From contig CAZFKZ010000023.1 in the NCBI GenBank assembly GCA_964519035.1, forward strand, positions 1 through 29,476: DNA of 29,476 nt. Reading direction: 5' to 3'. The notes under the pieces are model-generated. The model had not been told where the DNA came from. It did no database searches and saw only the letters and a list, made by a program, of their open reading frames with translations. The position numbers and the translations under genes were made by a program. The DNA is from CAJJBL01 sp964519035. GTDB lineage: Bacteria > Pseudomonadota > Alphaproteobacteria > Puniceispirillales > Marisalimonadaceae. Shown in pieces: positions 17,234-24,516 of the stretch (positions within the stretch are counted from its first letter, which is position 1; the number at the start of each line of letters is the position of its first letter).

Positions 17234-18392
17234 TTATATTTAATTTTTTTAGAGTTATATCATAAGCCCAATCTAACCAAGGCAACAATAGTTCTATATC
17301 TTTATTGTCTATGGTTGGACCACCCCAAATTCTTAACCCTGGAGGCGCTGAGCGATAACTACCAATATCATAAGCCACTTCTTCTTGTTCTAATAATTGA
17401 ACTATATTTTTTTCGATCTGGTTTTGTATGTCAATAGACTTACTCAAAACTATTGGGTCAGTTAACTTAAGACAAATTGAAGTAGAAGAAATAGTTTTGG
17501 AGTCTTCTGCAAGAAAATCAATCCAATGAGATGAACTAATCCATTTTTTTACATGGTTTAGATTCTTATCGGATCTATTGATTAATTCAGAGAGACCACC
17601 AATATTTTTTGCCCAATTTAAAGTATCTAAGAAATCTTCAACACAAATCATTGATGGAGTATTTATAGTTGCTCCTGAAAATATCTCTTGATTAAATAAG
17701 TTATTTTTTTTTAATTGGAATAGCTTAGGGATTGGCCATTCAGGACTGTAGTTGTTAATTCTACTAACCGCCTTAGGAGATAAAATTAACATTCCATGCC
17801 CTGCTTCACCACCCAAGCATTTTTGCCAGGAGAAAGTAGTTGCATCTAGTTTAGACCAATCTAAATTCATAGCAAAAGCAGCTGATGTAGCGTCACAAAT
17901 AGTGATACCATCTCTTTCTGAATTAATCCAATTAACGTTAGGTACACATACTCCTGCAGTAGTACCGTTCCAGTTAAAGACGATATCACCATTGTATATA
18001 TCTTTGGTTAAATCAGGCAAATTACCATATTTTACTTCTGATATGGTAAGATTTTTCAATTTTAACTGTGTTTGAATATCTTTTGCCCAATCAGATCCAA
18101 AACTATCCCATGCAAGCATATCAACGTGGTGTGAACCTAGCAAGTTCCACATAGCCATTTCAATAGCACCTGTATCAGAACCTGGGACAATACCAACAAA
18201 ATAATCATTTGGTATTTCAAGAATACTTTTTGTTAAGCTGATTATTTCTTGGAGTTTAACTTTAGCAATTTTATGACGATGGGATCTAGCTATTGTTGAA
18301 TTACTAAGCGATTGTATAGACCATTTCGGTCTTTTTGCACAAGGTCCTGATGAAAATTCAGGACGATTCGGCTTGACTAATGGCTTGGTCAT
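17214..18392 (-). CDS. serC: Phosphoserine aminotransferase SerC
   Basis: PLP-dependent transaminase converting 3-phosphohydroxypyruvate to phosphoserine, the second step of serine synthesis; the enzyme can also serve vitamin B6 synthesis. The N-terminal FSSGPCAKRPKWS is typical of the alphaproteobacterial SerC subgroup. The cofactor-binding Asp is D167 (ICDATSAAFAM) and the Schiff-base lysine K191 in FSWQKCLGGEAGHG. Length 392 aa fits this subgroup. Strong Shine-Dalgarno AGAGGT lies about 5 bases before the ATG at 18392. Upstream sit a promoter with a consensus -35 and a structured leader of about 45 bases. The 3' end overlaps serA by 20 bases, so serC-serA is one operon. Confidence 0.95.
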   Translation of the reverse strand: MTKPLVKPNRPEFSSGPCAKRPKWSIQSLSNSTIARSHRHKIAKVKLQEIISLTKSILEIPNDYFVGIVPGSDTGAIEMAMWNLLGSHHVDMLAWDSFGSDWAKDIQTQLKLKNLTISEVKYGNLPDLTKDIYNGDIVFNWNGTTAGVCVPNVNWINSERDGITICDATSAAFAMNLDWSKLDATTFSWQKCLGGEAGHGMLILSPKAVSRINNYSPEWPIPKLFQLKKNNLFNQEIFSGATINTPSMICVEDFLDTLNWAKNIGGLSELINRSDKNLNHVKKWISSSHWIDFLAEDSKTISSTSICLKLTDPIVLSKSIDIQNQIEKNIVQLLEQEEVAYDIGSYRSAPPGLRIWGGPTIDNKDIELLLPWLDWAYDITLKKLNINGDEIA

Positions 18393-18410
18393 ATTAACCT
18401 CTTAAATGTT

Positions 18411-18440
18411 ACTGCTTGTTGGGAAGCAATTGCCCGAAGT
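18411..18440 (-). promoter_or_regulatory. Structured serC 5' leader (possible serC RNA motif or pseudoknot)
   Basis: Read on the minus strand, the leader begins near ACTTCGGG and contains a 7-bp stem, ATTGCTT (18424-18430) with AAGCAGT (18411-18417), one pair being G-U. It closes a six-base loop CCCAAC. The loop CCC (18421-18423) can pair with the GGG at 18433-18435 just upstream, giving H-type pseudoknot topology. Alternatively GGG/CCC plus CTT/AAG form a competing hairpin. A conserved serC leader motif is known upstream of serC in alphaproteobacteria; position and operon match, but I could not compare the consensus. Confidence 0.4.
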
Positions 18441-18441
18441 C

Positions 18442-18470
18442 ATAAATATACAAATTTGTGATTATGTCAA
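18442..18470 (-). promoter_or_regulatory. serC-serA promoter
   Basis: Consensus -35 TTGACA at 18465-18470 on the minus strand. The -10 is less certain: TATATT (18445-18450, spacer 14), TATTTA (18443-18448, spacer 16) or ATTTAT (18442-18447, spacer 17). Transcription would begin near 18435-18438, at the 5' edge of the structured leader. Confidence 0.5.
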
Positions 18471-18517
18471 TATTCTTTATTGAATTTAATATTTAACTAA
18501 ACAAAGAAAGGTTCTAA

Positions 18518-19183
18518 ATGTTAGAATTATATGATTTGTGTGGTAAAGATAATATTCGGTTTAGCCCTCCTTGCTGGACAGTTAAGCTTTGCTTGTTGCA
18601 TAAACAAATTTCTTTTAAAACAGTACCTGTAGGGTTATCAGAAAAAAATAAAATTGCTTTTTCAAATCAATCACTTTTACCCATCCTTAAAGATACAAAT
18701 ATTTTTGTTTGTGATTCCTGGCAAATAATTAATTGGCTTGAAGAAAACTATAAGGAAAAACCATTATTTATTAATACTTCTAGCCATACGTTTTCTACCT
18801 TTTTATTTCATTGGTCTTCTAAACAATTGTTACCTGAATTATTTAAAATAATAGCTAATGATATACCTAATATTTTAGAAGGAGAAGATTTAAAATATTA
18901 TATTAAAACTAGAGAAGAATATATCAAGGCACCACTATCAACTTTAAAGCCACTAGTAGCATCCACTACTATCAAGTTTAGAAAAATGATAAACCCTGTA
19001 AGAAAAATTTTAAAAAATAAGGATTATATCGCTGGAGATAAACCTGGATTAGAAGATTATATTTTCTTTGGGAATTTTCAATGGATAAAAAAATGTAGTG
19101 ATTATCAACTACTAGAAGATGACGACTTAATAACTAATTGGTTTAATAACATTGCTAACAAGTTTAATTTGAACGAAGATTAA
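18518..19183 (+). CDS. Glutathione S-transferase-like protein
   Basis: A 221-aa protein with GST architecture: an N-terminal thioredoxin-fold domain (about 1-80) and a helical C-terminal domain (about 90-215). Supporting blocks are SPPCWTVKLCLLHKQISF after strand 1 (the usual site of the catalytic Ser/Cys), the cis-Pro region SLLPILKDT, and CDSWQIINWLEENY, which carries the Glu/Asp-Ser glutathione-binding pair. In the C-terminal domain, YIAGDKPGLEDYIFFGNFQW matches the N-capping/LADY-like segment. The candidate nucleophile is S16 or C19 in the SPPC context; the class (beta-etherase-like or other) and substrate are unknown. AAAGG lies 6 bases before the ATG. It is divergent from serC and overlaps convergent thiD by 20 bases. 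Confidence 0.82.
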   Translation: MLELYDLCGKDNIRFSPPCWTVKLCLLHKQISFKTVPVGLSEKNKIAFSNQSLLPILKDTNIFVCDSWQIINWLEENYKEKPLFINTSSHTFSTFLFHWSSKQLLPELFKIIANDIPNILEGEDLKYYIKTREEYIKAPLSTLKPLVASTTIKFRKMINPVRKILKNKDYIAGDKPGLEDYIFFGNFQWIKKCSDYQLLEDDDLITNWFNNIANKFNLNED

Positions 19184-20012
19184 TTCCGTGACAGTGATTA
19201 ATTGGACCATTTCCTTTACCTAATTTAGGTGCAGACATGATTGCTTTTTGAACATATTCATGTGCTTTTTGAAAAGCTATTTTAATTTGTATTTTTTGCG
19301 CCAAATATGCTGCTAAAGCAGATGACATTGTACAACCTGTTCCATGTGTATGTTTAGTGTCAATTTTTTTTGTATTAATATAACTGATGTCTTGGGATGA
19401 TATTAACATATCCCTAATAATGGATGTTTCCATGTGACCTCCTTTTAAAATAACATCACTTGCCCCCATAGCTAAAAGCTGTTTACCTGCATTCTCCATA
19501 TCACTTAAACTATTAATTTTTATATCAGTCAATATTTCTACTTCAGGTATATTCGGTGTTATAATTGGATTACATTTTACTATGAAATTCTTTAAAGAGT
19601 TAATAGCATCGTCTTGTAATAACTTATGCCCCCCTTTTGCAACCATTACTGGATCCAAAACAATTTTAATTTTATTATTATTTATTATGTAATGTTTCTT
19701 TAAACTTTCATAAACAGCTGATATTAACTTTGAGTTATGCATCATACCAACTTTAATAGTGTCTACATTAATATCAGAAAGACACGCATCTATTTGTTCT
19801 TTAACGACACTAACTGGAATATCTAATATATTTGAAACACCTCTAGTATTTTGAACTGTTAAAGCAGTAATCGCAGTCATACCGTAAGCACCTAGACTAG
19901 TTACTGTTTTTAAATCTGCTTGTATTCCAGCCCCGCCACTAGGATCTGAACCTGCAATTATTAATACGGTTCCAGATATTTTATTTATTTTTTTCACTTT
20001 TATTCTGCTCAA
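19164..20012 (-). CDS. thiD: Hydroxymethylpyrimidine/phosphomethylpyrimidine kinase ThiD
   Basis: Phosphorylates HMP and HMP-phosphate to HMP-PP for thiamine synthesis. Ribokinase-fold signatures are GSDPSGGAGIQAD near the N-terminus, VQNTRGV, DPVMVAKGGHKLL and the anion-hole/catalytic block HTHGTGCTMSSALAAYLA with the conserved Cys at about 227. The protein ends 20 bases inside the convergent GST gene. The start is unclear: the open frame begins at TTG 20012, 32 bases inside glmM, and a GTG at 19997 is the main alternative; neither has a clear Shine-Dalgarno and there is no suitable ATG before the conserved core. The overlap suggests translation coupled to glmM. Last gene of the ftsH-folP-glmM-thiD group. 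No other thi genes are in the window, so it may serve salvage or a dispersed pathway. Confidence 0.92.
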   Translation of the reverse strand: MSRIKVKKINKISGTVLIIAGSDPSGGAGIQADLKTVTSLGAYGMTAITALTVQNTRGVSNILDIPVSVVKEQIDACLSDINVDTIKVGMMHNSKLISAVYESLKKHYIINNNKIKIVLDPVMVAKGGHKLLQDDAINSLKNFIVKCNPIITPNIPEVEILTDIKINSLSDMENAGKQLLAMGASDVILKGGHMETSIIRDMLISSQDISYINTKKIDTKHTHGTGCTMSSALAAYLAQKIQIKIAFQKAHEYVQKAIMSAPKLGKGNGPINHCHGINLRSN

Positions 20013-21363
20013 CTATTATAAACACTATTTGCTCAGTAATTTCATTTACACGTTTTTCATCTTTAGATTCTACCATTATGCGAAGTAAATCTTCAGTGCC
20101 TGATGCTCTAACTAAGAACCTTTCGTTTTTACTTAATGATTGTTTCACTATAAGTAATTTTTGTTTAACAATTTTATTGTCAAGAATGTTTTTATTAATA
20201 TTTTTTAAACTTTTTAGTGACTGAGGTATTAATTTAAAAGGTCTAAAATATTCTGATGCTTTCAAACCTGATTTTTTTAATAAAGATACAATTTTTATTG
20301 CTGTCAATAAACCATCACCAGTCTTAGCGTAGTCCGTTAATAATATATGACCAGATGGCTCTCCTCCAAGATTAGACTTAGATTTGATCATTTCATCTAA
20401 AATATATCTATCGCCTACCTTTGTTCTATGTAATTCAATATTAATACTTTGTAAAAAAATTTCCAAACCAAGGTTTGACATCAAAGTTCCTATAACTTTA
20501 TTTTCTTTTAGTTGATTACTTCTTTTCATTTCATCAGCTAAAACAGCAATAATATGGTCTCCATGAATTATTTTACCGTTTTCATCAGAAAAGATTACCC
20601 TGTCAGCATCTCCATCTAAAGCTATACCTAAATCAGCACCTTGCAACTTAGTAAATTGTGCCATTTGATTTGGAAACATTGCCCCACAATCATTATTAAT
20701 ATTCTTACCATTGGGTTCTATACCTAGAGATATAGTTTCAGCTCCAAGTTCAAAAAAAACTGCTGGTCCGGCTTTGTATCCAGCTCCATTTGCACAATCT
20801 AATACTATTGTCATTCCAGTCAAATTTTCACTTTTAGGTAATACTTGTTTAATAAATTCAAGATATCTACCTATTCCATCTTCCATTCTTCTGGCTCTAC
20901 CCAAATCTGAAGATTTTGCTAAAATTGGACCACTTACCATTCTTGATTGAATTTCATTTTCGACTTCATCACTTAATTTATATCCATCAGCACCAAATAA
21001 TTTTAAGCCATTATCTTCAAAAGGGTTGTGCGAAGCTGAGATCATTACACCTAAGTCACATCTCAGAACTCGAGTTAAATGAGCTATAGCTGGTGTTGGC
21101 AAAGGACCAGTTGTAATTGCATCTAAACCCAATGACGTGAATCCTGCAACTAATGCTGGCTCAAGCATATACCCAGATAATCTAGTATCTTTACCAATTA
21201 AAACTCTAGGTTTTTTAGTGCCAGCCTTTCCATAAAAGTATTCACCTGCAGCCATAGCTAGATTTACAGCCATTAATGCAGTTACTTTTCCTGCGTTAAC
21301 TTTACCCCTAATACCGTCCGTTCCAAATAATCTTTCATTATAATCAAATGTAGTTTTTATCAT
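19981..21363 (-). CDS. glmM: Phosphoglucosamine mutase GlmM
   Basis: Converts glucosamine-6-phosphate to glucosamine-1-phosphate, the precursor of UDP-GlcNAc for peptidoglycan and lipopolysaccharide. The four-domain phosphohexomutase layout is complete: RLFGTDGIRGKVN at the N-terminus, the phosphoserine loop MISASHNPFEDNG (S111), the metal-binding DGDADRV, the sugar-specificity loop GGEPSGHIL and the C-terminal phosphate-binding loop. That last loop reads RASGTEDLLRI (419-429), with Asp where the family nearly always has Pro (SGTEP). Length 460 aa is slightly over the usual 445-450, with a charged C-terminal tail overlapping thiD. Shine-Dalgarno AAGGA lies 7 bases before the ATG. It follows folP by 21 bases. 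Confidence 0.95.
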   Translation of the reverse strand: MIKTTFDYNERLFGTDGIRGKVNAGKVTALMAVNLAMAAGEYFYGKAGTKKPRVLIGKDTRLSGYMLEPALVAGFTSLGLDAITTGPLPTPAIAHLTRVLRCDLGVMISASHNPFEDNGLKLFGADGYKLSDEVENEIQSRMVSGPILAKSSDLGRARRMEDGIGRYLEFIKQVLPKSENLTGMTIVLDCANGAGYKAGPAVFFELGAETISLGIEPNGKNINNDCGAMFPNQMAQFTKLQGADLGIALDGDADRVIFSDENGKIIHGDHIIAVLADEMKRSNQLKENKVIGTLMSNLGLEIFLQSINIELHRTKVGDRYILDEMIKSKSNLGGEPSGHILLTDYAKTGDGLLTAIKIVSLLKKSGLKASEYFRPFKLIPQSLKSLKNINKNILDNKIVKQKLLIVKQSLSKNERFLVRASGTEDLLRIMVESKDEKRVNEITEQIVFIIVEQNKSEKNK

Positions 21364-21384
21364 TTTATTCCTTCACTAATCATA

Positions 21385-22521
21385 CTAGTAAACAGTTTCC
21401 TGACACAAGAATGCTTGTTTTGTTTCAAATACGTCATGAGTTCTTAAAATTTGAATTCCATTATTGTACCCTTGAATAGCAAAAGCAATAGAACCACTCA
21501 ATCTATTACCAGGGTCAAGTATTTTTTTTTTAAAACTATCTGATTTATATTTTTCAATCGAAATATCAGCAATTAATGATTTCCGACTTACCCCAATTAA
21601 TATTGGAACACCCAAACAGTGAAAAAGAGGTAAATAATTTAATATATCTAAATTATGTTTTAATGTTTTACCAAAGCCTATACCTGGATCTATTACAATA
21701 TTAGATTTTTTAACACCTAATTTCATAAGAGAATGAATCTTATTCGAAAAAAACTTAAATATATCAATTGGAGCAAATTTATATGTTGGTTTTTGTTGCA
21801 TCACATCTGGTTCTTTTTGCATGTGCATTAAAATAATAGGAATATTTTCTTTGGAAATAAATCTAATTGATTTTTCATTGGCAAAACTAGATATATCATT
21901 AATTATGTTAACTCCATTATCAAATCCTTTGACCATGGTAGATAAATTTCTAGTGTCCAGAGAGATATTTATATTTAAATCGTTTGTCTTTTGTATTTCA
22001 ATTAGTGACGGCAAAACTCTTTTAAGTTCCTGTTCGGATGATATTCTTTTAGAGCCAGGCCTAGAAGATTCAGCACCTAAATCTACTATAGAGGCTCCAT
22101 CATTTAACATTTGATGAGCTGTTTTACATACAGATAATGAATTTAATGACTGGCTTTCTTCAAAGAAGCTATCAGGTGTTAAGTTTATTATCCCCATTAA
22201 ATGTGCAAAAGACATATCTAATCTAGAAAATTGATCTCTTTGTTTAGTTAGACAATCAATTATAATTTCTGCTTCTAAAAGTGAGCTACTTCCAGCTAAA
22301 GAAGCTGATTTCATTAGCTCTTTTGTTGACATTATAGTCTCAAAGTATGAGTTTTTATAATTTTGTATTACCCTAATATTATCAAAGAATCTCCAACCAT
22401 GAGCTAACCTCAAGCCACATGGAGCCTCGTTATATGATTTAAGTATTGGGCAAACAAATGTTTCAACTTCGTTTGAATAAGCAGGAAATCTTAAATTATC
22501 TATCTTTTCCAAATAGCTCAT
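21385..22521 (-). CDS. folP: Dihydropteroate synthase FolP with N-terminal extension
   Basis: Condenses p-aminobenzoate with 7,8-dihydropterin pyrophosphate in folate synthesis; the target of sulfonamides. Conserved pieces of the TIM barrel: MGIINLTPDSFF (from 109), DLGAESSRPGS, SLDTRN, NDIS, ILMHMQ, DPGIGFGKTLKHN, LIGVSRKS and the terminal RTHDVFET. Compared with the E. coli enzyme, where the first motif starts near residue 20, there is an extra N-terminal region of about 90 residues containing GLRLAHGWRFFDNIRVI. A similar extension occurs in other alphaproteobacterial FolP proteins, so it is probably a lineage feature rather than a fusion. ACAGGT precedes the ATG at 22521. Position between ftsH and glmM matches E. 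coli (ftsH-folP-glmM). Confidence 0.94.
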   Translation of the reverse strand: MSYLEKIDNLRFPAYSNEVETFVCPILKSYNEAPCGLRLAHGWRFFDNIRVIQNYKNSYFETIMSTKELMKSASLAGSSSLLEAEIIIDCLTKQRDQFSRLDMSFAHLMGIINLTPDSFFEESQSLNSLSVCKTAHQMLNDGASIVDLGAESSRPGSKRISSEQELKRVLPSLIEIQKTNDLNINISLDTRNLSTMVKGFDNGVNIINDISSFANEKSIRFISKENIPIILMHMQKEPDVMQQKPTYKFAPIDIFKFFSNKIHSLMKLGVKKSNIVIDPGIGFGKTLKHNLDILNYLPLFHCLGVPILIGVSRKSLIADISIEKYKSDSFKKKILDPGNRLSGSIAFAIQGYNNGIQILRTHDVFETKQAFLCQETVY

Positions 22522-22547
22522 ATAAAACCTGTAAACAGTAACTTATT

Positions 22548-24479
22548 TTATGAATCATCTATATCATTTGTAACAATTGTTCCTTTAGCTGTTGTAGAAG
22601 GTAGCCCAGCTCTTTTTTTAGGTTTTTTAGCTTTGGGAGGTTCTACATTAACTTCAACTTTTTTAGATAATGATACTTTCAAACCCTTACAAATATTCTT
22701 GATCTGTTCACCATTTAATGTTTCATATTCTAATAAAGCTTCAGCAACTTTTTTCAATTGTTTTGAATATTTCTTAAGAATTTTTTCAGCATCTTTATAA
22801 ACTTCATCAGAAATTCTTCGAATTTCTTTATCAACAATTGAAGCCGTATCATCTGATAAGTTTTTTTGTTGGGATACAGATCTTCCTAAGAAAACTTCCT
22901 GTTCGTTAGCTTCATAGGCTAGGAACCCCAATTTTTCAGAGAGGCCCCATTCTGTTACCATACGCCTTGAAATATCTGTGACCATTCTGATATCTGAACT
23001 AGCTCCAGTTGTAACCTTTTCGCTGCCAAATATCATTTCCTCTGCTATTCTACCACCACATGCAACTCTTAAGTCAGCATATAATTTATCTTTTGCCATA
23101 GATACTCTATCACCTTCAGGCAATCTCATCACCATGCCAAGCGCTCGACCTCTTGGAATTATTGTAGCTTTATGAATAGGATCACTTGCAGGAGAATATA
23201 TGGCAACAATTGCATGACCTGCTTCATGATAAGCTGTTAACTTTTTCTCATCTTCGGTCATTACCATAGATCGCCTCTCAGAACCCATCATAACTTTATC
23301 TTTGGCTTCTTCAAATTCAGACATGCTTACATCATTCCTACCTTTTCGTGCTGATAGCAAGGCAGCTTCATTAACTAAGTTTGCTAAATCTGCACCAGAG
23401 AAACCTGGAGTACCTCTAGCCAGAGTTTTTACAACAACATCAGATGATAAAGGTACTTTTTTCATATGAACTTTAAGAATTTTTTCTCTACCTATCATAT
23501 CAGGATTTGGAACAACAACTTGTCTATCAAACCTTCCTGGCCTTAACAAAGCTGGGTCTAATACATCAGGTCTATTGGTTGCAGCTATTAAAATTACGCC
23601 TTCGTTAGTCTCAAATCCATCCATTTCAACGAGCAATTGGTTTAAAGTTTGTTCTCTTTCGTCATTTCCCCCTCCTAAACCCGCACCTCTACTTCTTCCC
23701 ATTGCATCTATTTCATCAATAAAAATAATGCATGGTGAACTTTTTTTGCCTTGTTCGAACATATCTCTAACTCGAGACGCTCCAACGCCTACAAACATTT
23801 CAACAAAATCAGAACCTGAAATAGTAAAAAAAGGAACTTCAGCTTCTCCTGCGACAGCTTTTGCAAGTAGAGTTTTACCAGTGCCAGGAGGTCCAACAAG
23901 AAGAACTCCCTTAGGTATTTTACCGCCTAGCTTTTGAAATTTTTGTGGGTCCTTTAGAAACTCAACAACTTCTTCAAGTTCAGCTTTAGCTTCATCAATA
24001 CCAGCCACGTTTTTAAAAGTAACTTTATCTCTATGTTCGGTTAAAAGTTTTGCTTTGGATTTCCCAAACCCCATAGCCCCTTTAGCACCGCCTTGCATTT
24101 GTTTCATAAAGAAAATCCAAACACCAATAAACAATAACATTGGAAACCATGAGATTAGGACTGAGAATATTCCAGGCATTCCACTTTCAATAGGTTCGGA
24201 TGAGACTTTTATTCCCTGTTCAGATAATTTATTAGCAAGGCCTTCTTCTTTTGGAACATATGAATAAAATGGCATTCCATTACTTGAAGCTCCAGAAATT
24301 TTATTACCTTGAATTGAAACCTCTCTAACCTCACCTGCATTAACTCTTGCTAGAAAATCGGAATATGCAATAACATTTCCTTGTTCTCTTGAAGACGACC
24401 CTTGAAAAACATTAAAAATAGCAATTAAAACTAACGATATCACTACCCATACGGCTATATTTTTGCCAAAATTATTCAT
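22548..24479 (-). CDS. ftsH: ATP-dependent zinc metalloprotease FtsH
   Basis: Inner-membrane hexameric AAA+ protease that degrades misfolded membrane proteins and regulators such as RpoH and LpxC. Two transmembrane helices (about 8-26 and 104-124) flank a small periplasmic domain. The AAA module has Walker A GPPGTGKT (196-203), Walker B IIFIDEID (251-258) and the second region of homology TNRPDVLDPALLRPGRFDR. The peptidase site is HEAGH (418-422). The family's acidic third zinc-ligand region follows. Length 643 aa is typical. Strong Shine-Dalgarno AAGGAT lies before the ATG at 24479. It sits 37 bases after tilS, the arrangement conserved across alphaproteobacteria (tol-pal-tilS-ftsH), so it may be cotranscribed with the Tol-Pal cluster. 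Confidence 0.98.
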   Translation of the reverse strand: MNNFGKNIAVWVVISLVLIAIFNVFQGSSSREQGNVIAYSDFLARVNAGEVREVSIQGNKISGASSNGMPFYSYVPKEEGLANKLSEQGIKVSSEPIESGMPGIFSVLISWFPMLLFIGVWIFFMKQMQGGAKGAMGFGKSKAKLLTEHRDKVTFKNVAGIDEAKAELEEVVEFLKDPQKFQKLGGKIPKGVLLVGPPGTGKTLLAKAVAGEAEVPFFTISGSDFVEMFVGVGASRVRDMFEQGKKSSPCIIFIDEIDAMGRSRGAGLGGGNDEREQTLNQLLVEMDGFETNEGVILIAATNRPDVLDPALLRPGRFDRQVVVPNPDMIGREKILKVHMKKVPLSSDVVVKTLARGTPGFSGADLANLVNEAALLSARKGRNDVSMSEFEEAKDKVMMGSERRSMVMTEDEKKLTAYHEAGHAIVAIYSPASDPIHKATIIPRGRALGMVMRLPEGDRVSMAKDKLYADLRVACGGRIAEEMIFGSEKVTTGASSDIRMVTDISRRMVTEWGLSEKLGFLAYEANEQEVFLGRSVSQQKNLSDDTASIVDKEIRRISDEVYKDAEKILKKYSKQLKKVAEALLEYETLNGEQIKNICKGLKVSLSKKVEVNVEPPKAKKPKKRAGLPSTTAKGTIVTNDIDDS

Positions 24480-24516
24480 TATTATCCTTACATCTTATTA
24501 AAATTTTTTATTCTTT

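Noticed and set aside
23575..23937. 120-codon plus-strand frame inside ftsH
   Set aside because: It is antisense to the AAA+ core of FtsH; no domain, no ribosome site.
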